DNA of 64,000 nucleotides from NCBI RefSeq assembly GCF_019320115.1, contig NC_089593.1:34641977-34705976 (forward strand), written 5' to 3'. This DNA comes from Miscanthus floridulus (lineage: Eukaryota > Streptophyta > Magnoliopsida > Poales > Poaceae). Position numbers and translations under genes: made by a program. This document shows, in pieces, positions 58,560 through 64,000 of the stretch (positions within the stretch are counted from its first letter, which is position 1; each line of letters starts with the position of its first letter). The notes under the pieces were generated by a model, which saw only the letters and a list, made by a program, of their open reading frames with translations, was not told the DNA's origin and did no database searches.

Positions 58560-59870
58560 AATGATATATTTAAACAAAACTAGTACGGATTTCACATGTT
58601 TCAATAAATAACCATCCGTACTAGTTGACCTTGCTTACGTGATCATCTCGGCCAGCATTTCTCCACCGGATGGCACCGTACTTGGCCAAGGAAGAGCTCC
58701 GATTCTACGAGAAAGGAAACATGGTCTTCCACGACCGTTGCCGCTCTCCCTCGTAGAATCAAAGTTCCTCCTTGACGTCCGTTACCGTTCGGCAGAGAAC
58801 ATGTTGGCCGAGCTGAACACGGTCCGCAAGTTCAACTAGTACGAATTTTTTATAATTTTCTAACTATTTACTAAGTTTTTCATTTCATGGAAAATTTAAT
58901 TCTAAAAAATAAAAGGCATGATTTCTAAGTAGTTTATTTCATGGAAAAAATAATTCTAAGTGACCCGCTCGATATCGGCGAGCTCGCGGACGTTTAGGTT
59001 GCCGAGGATAGTAACATTTGTAGATGACATTTGTAGGTCTGAAGTTATCAAATATCCATCAAATTATAGCTCAAAAACATGTTTCAATAAATAACCATCC
59101 GTACTAGTTGACCTTGCTTACGTGATCATCTCGGCGAGCATTTCTCTACCGGACGGTACCGTACTTGGCCAAGGAAGAGCTCCGATTCTATGAGAAAGGG
59201 AACACGATCTTCCACGACTGTTGCCGCTCTCCCTCGTAGAATCAAAGCTCCTCCTTGACGTCCGTTACTGCTCGGCAGAGAACATGCTCGTCGACCTGAA
59301 CACGGTCCGCAAGTTCAACTAGTACGGATTTTCTACAATTTTCTAACTATTTTCTAAGTTTTTCATTTCATGGAAAATTTAATTCTAAAAAATAAAAGGC
59401 ATGATTTCTAAGTATTTCATTTCATGGAAAAAATAATTCTAAGTGACCTGCTCGATATCGGTGAGCTCGCCGGCGTTTAGGTTGTCGAGGATAGTAACAT
59501 TTGTAGATGACATTTGTAGGTCTGAAGTTATCAAATATCCATCAAATTATAGCTCAAAAATATGTTTCAATAAATAACCATCCGTACTAGTTGACCTTGC
59601 TTACGTGATCATCTCGGCGAGCATTTCTCCACCGGACGGCACCGTACTTGGCCAAAGAAGAGCTCCGATTCTACGAGAAAGGGAACATGGTCTTCCACGA
59701 CCGTTGCCGCTCTCCCTCGTAGAATCAAAGCTCCTCCTTGACGTCCGTTACCGCTCGGCAGAGAACATGCTTGCCGAGCTGAATACGGTCCGCAAGTTCA
59801 ACTAGTACGGATTTTCTACAATTTTCTAACAATTTTTTAAGTTTTTCATTTCATGGAAAAATTAATTCTA
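58560..59870. repeat. 483-bp tandem array, about 2.7 copies
   Basis: Copies at about 58606, 59089 and 59572 share ATCCGTACTAGTTGACCTTG and CTCTCCCTCGTAGAATCAAA. Short identical frames at 58639 and 59605 are repeat copies, not genes. Confidence 0.92.
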
Positions 59871-60109
59871 AGATCACGTAAGTCACCGGGGATGAGGATG
59901 GCGCGTGCTCCAGTGAGGACGAGCGAGGCGTGATTTTGATGAACTAATTTAACTTTTGTTTATCCAAACATATATGCAAATCATCATGTGATTTTGAGCT
60001 AAAAATTACATATAAAATCATAATAAAGTCTAACATATAAAGTTACACATTCATCTACATCGCAAAATGAGATAAGCTACTGATAAAACATAAGAGGATT
60101 AAGTTTGTT

Positions 60110-60231
60110 ACCTCCAAAATCGAAGAGCAACACCAATTAAGGGGGAGAGAGCAAGAACAACAGCAAGCTAAAGAACAGAGGCAGTGAGTTTGAATGGAAT
60201 GACTCGGGCTCGGGGAGGAAGAAATAAACTG
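60110..60231 (-). other. Probable 5' untranslated exon of CACTA transcript
   Basis: On the minus strand the purine/pyrimidine-biased leader after GGCCTATAATTC ends TTTTGGAG|GTAACA, a good splice donor. It lies upstream of the GRF and TNP2 genes. Confidence 0.5.
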
Positions 60232-60247
60232 AATTATAGGCCAGGAT

Positions 60248-60395
60248 AATTAGTCCCGGTTAGGGAGTCAAACCGGGACTAAAGATTAATCTTTATTTCC
60301 GGTGCATCACCCAAATCAGGACTAAACCGGGACTAAAGTCCCTGCCCCGCGGATAGCCGTTGGGCAGGGACCTTTAGTCCCGGAAAAAAAAAAAG
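60248..60395. repeat. Right subterminal repeats of CACTA
   Basis: TTAGTCCCGGTTAGG, ACCGGGACTAAAG and a CCCTGCC...GGCAGGGACC inverted repeat, followed by an A-rich tract and the terminus. Confidence 0.88.
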
Positions 60396-60433
60396 AAAAG
60401 AAAAGAAAAAAAAAGCCGAGGCTAGTAGTGGGA

Positions 60434-60626
60434 CGGCGCCAGCCTCAGCGCCGGCCGCCTCGATTTGTTCTACTGGCTGCTTCCGCTCTTCGGATTCGTC
60501 GCCTTGCTTGTCTACTTGTTGTGCGCGTGGAGGTACACCTACAGGCATCATCCGTCGAGGATGCAGTCGGCGACGGAGGATCATAGGGTGTCTCCCGCAT
60601 CCAAGAAGCTAGATGCGGCGCTTTGA
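60434..60626 (+). pseudogene. NPF exon 5, 3' part (after CACTA insertion)
   Basis: Continues from TGGCTGGA as GASLSAGRLDLFYWLLPLFG, the last membrane helix and a basic C-terminus (RYTYRHHPSRMQ), ending TGA at 60624-60626. It matches NPF C-termini. It is 14.6 kb away from its other half. Confidence 0.93.
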
Positions 60627-61909
60627 CGATGACATCGTTATCGTTAATTATTAGTTGACGTGTTCTAAACATGCAATTTTCATCATCAATCAAATAAGTA
60701 AGTATTAGGGTCTGATAGCCCAAGAGAGAAAACTCACTGTCTACACATGCCAAGCCTTATCACCGGGACCCAGATCAGCCAGATGTGGAGGAATACTAAA
60801 ACAACGTCCGACGCGTAACTGATCGCAGTTGTACCCGGTCTTTTCTACGCACGCTGTCACCAGTGTGATCCAAGGGAGTGGCGGAGTTGTAACGAGAAAC
60901 TGAACCAAAAGACATCACATTTACATCCCACCACATTCACATACTACAGTAACATATTATGGCAAAAACGATGCAATCACACGTATTATGATGAAAAGTC
61001 GATGAGAAACACAAGATGTTAAGTCACAAATTTGAAGAATAAACTAATAGTTCTTAATCAGTTGATTCAATGCTGGGTAGACCCTCACCCTCCTCGTGGA
61101 CCTCCTCCTCTCCTCCCTCCATCAACAGCTCCTGCATGGCTGCATCCTGGCCGACCGTAGGGCGAGGCTGCTCCGCTGCTGTCGCGCCAGCTCGGTTGCT
61201 TTTGCTCTTCCCAGCGTCCGGTGCAGCGCCAAGTGGCGGTGGGCCATGGGAGGCGGGCGGCCGGGCAGTGGCGCACCCACAGAGGGACGCAGAGGGAGGC
61301 AGGCGGTAGGCGGCAGGCGGCTCCTCACTCTCACCTAGGGTGTCGCCGCGTCAGTCATCGATGACTCAGAAATTGGGGAATGAACGAATCCACCGATTGG
61401 GAAAGGAGGAGTGTGCGACGGTGGGCTTTCAATGGGCCTATCACCTTTGTAGGCGCCTGGGCTGAATAAAGTGTAGAAAAGGCCCATCCACTGGTTTCTT
61501 CCTCCATACCGCCGGCTGTCTGCTCGTCCTCGCCGCCGGACGCCAGTGTTAGGGAAGAAGGGTCTGGGGTCTGCGCGAGCTCATCGGTAGCTGGGGCAGC
61601 CGCCCCACCCCGGCCCAAGGGTGGCTCCGCCATGATTCCAAGGCAATTGAACAAGCTCGCCTTAATTTTAATGAATCCCCTTCACACAAGTGGCGGCTTT
61701 TGAAGCCTATAGCAAACAAAAATCATCTCTGGTCGTGCATAGTTGTTGTCTTAGGCTATACTATTTGAGAATGTTTTCTCTCTTTTTTTGGATTAATGGA
61801 TGGATTTGAGATTTACGACTAAGAGGTGAAGGTCCCATGGAGATGGGAATTTTTTTGCGCTCTTCAGGATGTCCATGCTTAGGTTTTTATTTATCTTGCA
61901 TGAGCCATT
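60627..61909. other. No gene recognised
   Basis: 60627-61070 is AT-rich. 61080-61650 is GC-rich with a frame (61355-61654, minus) lacking a recognisable domain. The ends CAGTGGCGCACCCAC (61265) and GTGGCTCCGCCATG (about 61637) resemble hAT MITE termini, but no TSD was found. Confidence 0.4.
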
Positions 61910-62528
61910 TGTTGAGGGTCAAAATGTGCTAAACAAGGAGAATGGACTTCAATAATAAGTTCCTGACGTCAAGGTAATGGAGAAAAATATTTAGCACAGA
62001 AAGAATCAGAGCCCAAGCAAAAAAAAAGGCTCAACCCTGCCCAAACTAACTTGACCTGTAACCAATGGCTCAACTGAAGAGCCTGGCACCACAAAAACCG
62101 GGCAAGCCAGTTTAAGAACCTACCGGTTGGATTCCACCTCAGTTATGGAACGTGTTTTCACATAGAGGACATGTGGGGCACATCTTGGAGTTAATTTCTA
62201 TTGGGGTAAGACCAACCCCCATATATAAACGAGGTTCTCAACCGATTGAGAGATCCAACTTTCAATCGTTAAAAAACACATCTACTACATTTTTATCCTA
62301 ATTCTCTCTAGGTACCCTTGCCGACCCTAGGACAACCTTCTTGTGCCCTTCCCGATGGGTCTTCTCAGGAGGTGTTCAGGAGTCTACTAGGCGAAAACAA
62401 GCATCAAATAGGCCTAACCAGTTTGCCGGTCGGTTTTGCTGATTTACCACATTCTTGCTACGATCTAGGTTGTGTACGACCTCGAGCGTGCTAGCCTTGT
62501 TGGTGTGTGATCCAAATCTACGTCAACA
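61910..62528 (+). repeat. 5' LTR of a partial LTR retrotransposon
   Basis: Begins TGTTGAGGGTC and ends ACGTCAACA (inverted TGTTGA/TCAACA). TATA-like CATATATAAACG at 62220. The sequence following it, TTTTTGACGACTCCGCTATG, resembles primer-site regions of grass Ty3/gypsy elements. The second LTR is not in the window. Confidence 0.65.
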
Positions 62529-64000
62529 CACTTTTTGACGACTCCGCTATGGAAGAGAAGAATTTCTCGAGTGCAGCAGGTGGAATGATCACAAGAGAAT
62601 TTCTGTGCCTCTGCAGAGCCTCTGTCCTAGAAAGTAGTCTTTGAACCGCTAACGGCTAGTAGACCACATGCTCCGATGGTACTTTGGTGGGGACCACCGG
62701 ATACATCTAGTGGTGTCTTGAATCACCCGAGAACTCTAGGGGGTCACCACATAAGTCTAGTGCCCGCCACCGAAGAATGCGTTGCACTAGTTTGAAATCT
62801 CCCTCGCGCACAGGTAGTGATCACCACATGTCCTCCTTTGAGTCACTTTCTCTAGCACACAACTGAAGGCCTGGGTAGCAAACCTAGCTACCAAAATCTC
62901 CAAAACCTGTTATGTGGTGCTGCCGAACCCCCACCACCGGAGATTTTGGTGACTTCTTGACAATAGACAACAATTGGCACAAACAGGGTTAAAGGCCTAT
63001 CCTATTCTCCGGTGACCCCAAGCTAGGGAACCAGATATTTCCATTGGGTGTAGAAAAATTGCACCAAGTTCATCTCTCAAATGCTTTTAAGATATAATAA
63101 CTCCAAATGTGTTCCATCTTGAACACCATCACTTGCGGCCTGTCACTGAATTAGCTTTTCAAAAAATAATTTTCAAAGGATTTTCACTTTCTTCCTCACC
63201 ATGTCACTAGGTACAATGCATATGTAAAGTTAGTTCAAATTTAGTGGCACTAGATAATCGTAGTTGCTTTAGAGTTCCCTCTTAATAGTACACTATCTAT
63301 CCTAAACCTTACCATGCACTGTGTTGCATCTTGGCCGGTGAAATGGAAGGCCCTAGCATATACCTTTACTTTCTGGCTTGTTTTCATCTCGTTATTCACT
63401 TCATGGGTGAGCACTTGCTTCATATGGCATGATCTCAATTTCCACCGCATCCTAGCCTTGCTCATCACCATCATGAGGAACCTAACTCAATCACAAATCA
63501 TTAAAGCATTAGTCCACTAGTTATCACTCAGTTACCACAACCAAACTTAGGGCTTTCAATTAGGAAACCGAGTTAGCCTGCTTTTGCTAAGTCGGACTCC
63601 AATAGCTAGTTTTTTTAGATAAACCTACAAACTGCTCTCCCTTTCCCCTTTGTGTTGGTTGTTGATGCCCTTTACATTCCATACATGACCAAAAAGCCAA
63701 TGGTTCCCTCCCAAACCTCCTTGTGTGGGTGTAAGGTGATTAGAAAGTGAAATCCTTAGTTTGGGTCGAGAGCCTTGTTATCTAAGAATCTTAAAGGCAT
63801 GAGAAAGTTTGTGTGACAAAGAGTGAGCTGTCAAATCTTTGAGCACTTGAGCAAGTCCATATTTTGGTGCATTTCATACTCTTGGAGGTTAAGCCTCCTA
63901 GGTGGCTAGGCATTGCCAACAAGCATCCAAAATTGTGGGTTGCTACAACAAGTTTGTGTGGGTTATGATCTTGCCCTCAAAGGAGAAAAGGTTATCTAGT
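62529..64000 (+). mobile_element. Leader/interior of the partial LTR element
   Basis: No gag or pol motifs were seen up to the window end. The sequence has only short frames. Possibly a non-coding leader or a decayed interior. Confidence 0.4.

Larger units (their letters stand above)
45859..60430 (-). mobile_element. CACTA (En/Spm) transposon, 14.6 kb
   Basis: Ends CACTGCTACAGAAT and, reversed, CACTACTAGCCTCGG. TSD GGA at 45856-45858 and 60431-60433. Both ends carry TTTAGTCCCGG/CCGGGACTAAA repeats. Contents on the minus strand, in transcription order: 5' leader, GRF-finger protein, TNP2-type transposase, 522-bp tandem array, an internal promoter-like copy of the subterminal repeats, and an En/Spm-like/C48 protease gene. 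Both large genes are damaged. Confidence 0.93.
37421..60626 (+). pseudogene. NRT1/PTR family (NPF) transporter, split by two transposons
   Basis: A proton-coupled plasma- or vacuolar-membrane transporter family (nitrate, peptides, hormones and other solutes). The pieces are exon 1 37421-37540, exon 2 37798-38017, exon 3 38087-38243 and 44523-44810, exon 4 44971-45077, exon 5 45236-45858 and 60434-60626. Together they make about 569 codons, a normal NPF size. Conserved features: NVVSYLHGKMHMGIADASTT, ALGGDQFDSDDP, the FFNWYAFCILLGG helix, ASLFVIPIVFQMLIL, and the FFYSEAS motif. A hAT element sits within exon 3 and a CACTA element within exon 5. At both sites the frame is restored on removing the element and one TSD copy. 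Frameshifts in exons 1, 2, 3 and 5 make it non-functional. Subfamily and substrate cannot be assigned. Confidence 0.93.

Noticed and set aside
58639..59805. Two 66-codon frames as a duplicated gene
   Set aside because: They lie in a 483-bp tandem array. The similarity is explained by the repeat, and no start context or domain is evident.
61265..61640. Possible hAT MITE between CAGTGGCG and CGCCATG ends
   Set aside because: The termini are only loosely similar and the 8-bp flanks do not match.

Overview
The window is plant nuclear DNA, almost certainly from a grass and probably a panicoid. Three things point that way: one GC-rich gene with short GT-AG introns, Stowaway and Tourist MITEs, and CACTA elements with GCCGAGTG or TTTAGTCCCGG subterminal repeats. 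No bacterial-type operons, tRNA or rRNA genes were found. By hand-set boundaries, roughly four fifths of the window is transposable element. Most elements were delimited by matching termini plus target-site duplications (TSDs).

Layout. 1-1482: unannotated DNA, then a piece of an old LTR-like element. 1488-22276: a Ty3/gypsy retrotransposon on the minus strand (TSD TCAAC) with an archaeal-type second RNase H. A 12.4-kb chromodomain Ty3/gypsy element (7632-20080) is inserted in its gag. 22282-25260: older debris. 25269-36583: a chain of smaller elements: a hAT MITE, a CACTA, a Mutator-like element (MULE), a poly(A) retroposition scar, Stowaway, Tourist and another MITE, a 1.7-kb non-autonomous LTR element, and a second small CACTA. 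37421-60626: one NRT1/PTR (NPF) transporter gene cut into three by a 6.3-kb hAT element (38244-44514) and a 14.6-kb CACTA element (45859-60430). 61910-64000: the 5' LTR and leader of another LTR element that runs off the window.

The NPF gene is the only host gene recognised. Removing each transposon plus one TSD copy rejoins its reading frame at both sites. It also has at least four independent frameshifts, so it is a pseudogene. The hAT element carries a transposase whose seven predicted exons join into one open frame of 947 codons, so it may be autonomous. The CACTA element encodes a TNP2-type transposase with one frameshift, a second protein (En/Spm-like with a C48 cysteine protease domain, decayed), and a small GRF zinc-finger/membrane protein. 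It also has two large tandem arrays and an internal copy of its own subterminal repeats next to a second TATA box.

The least expected observation is an extra ORF upstream of gag in the inner chromodomain element (16066-16604, minus). Its first 20 residues closely resemble the histone H3 tail, and its C-terminus is strongly acidic.
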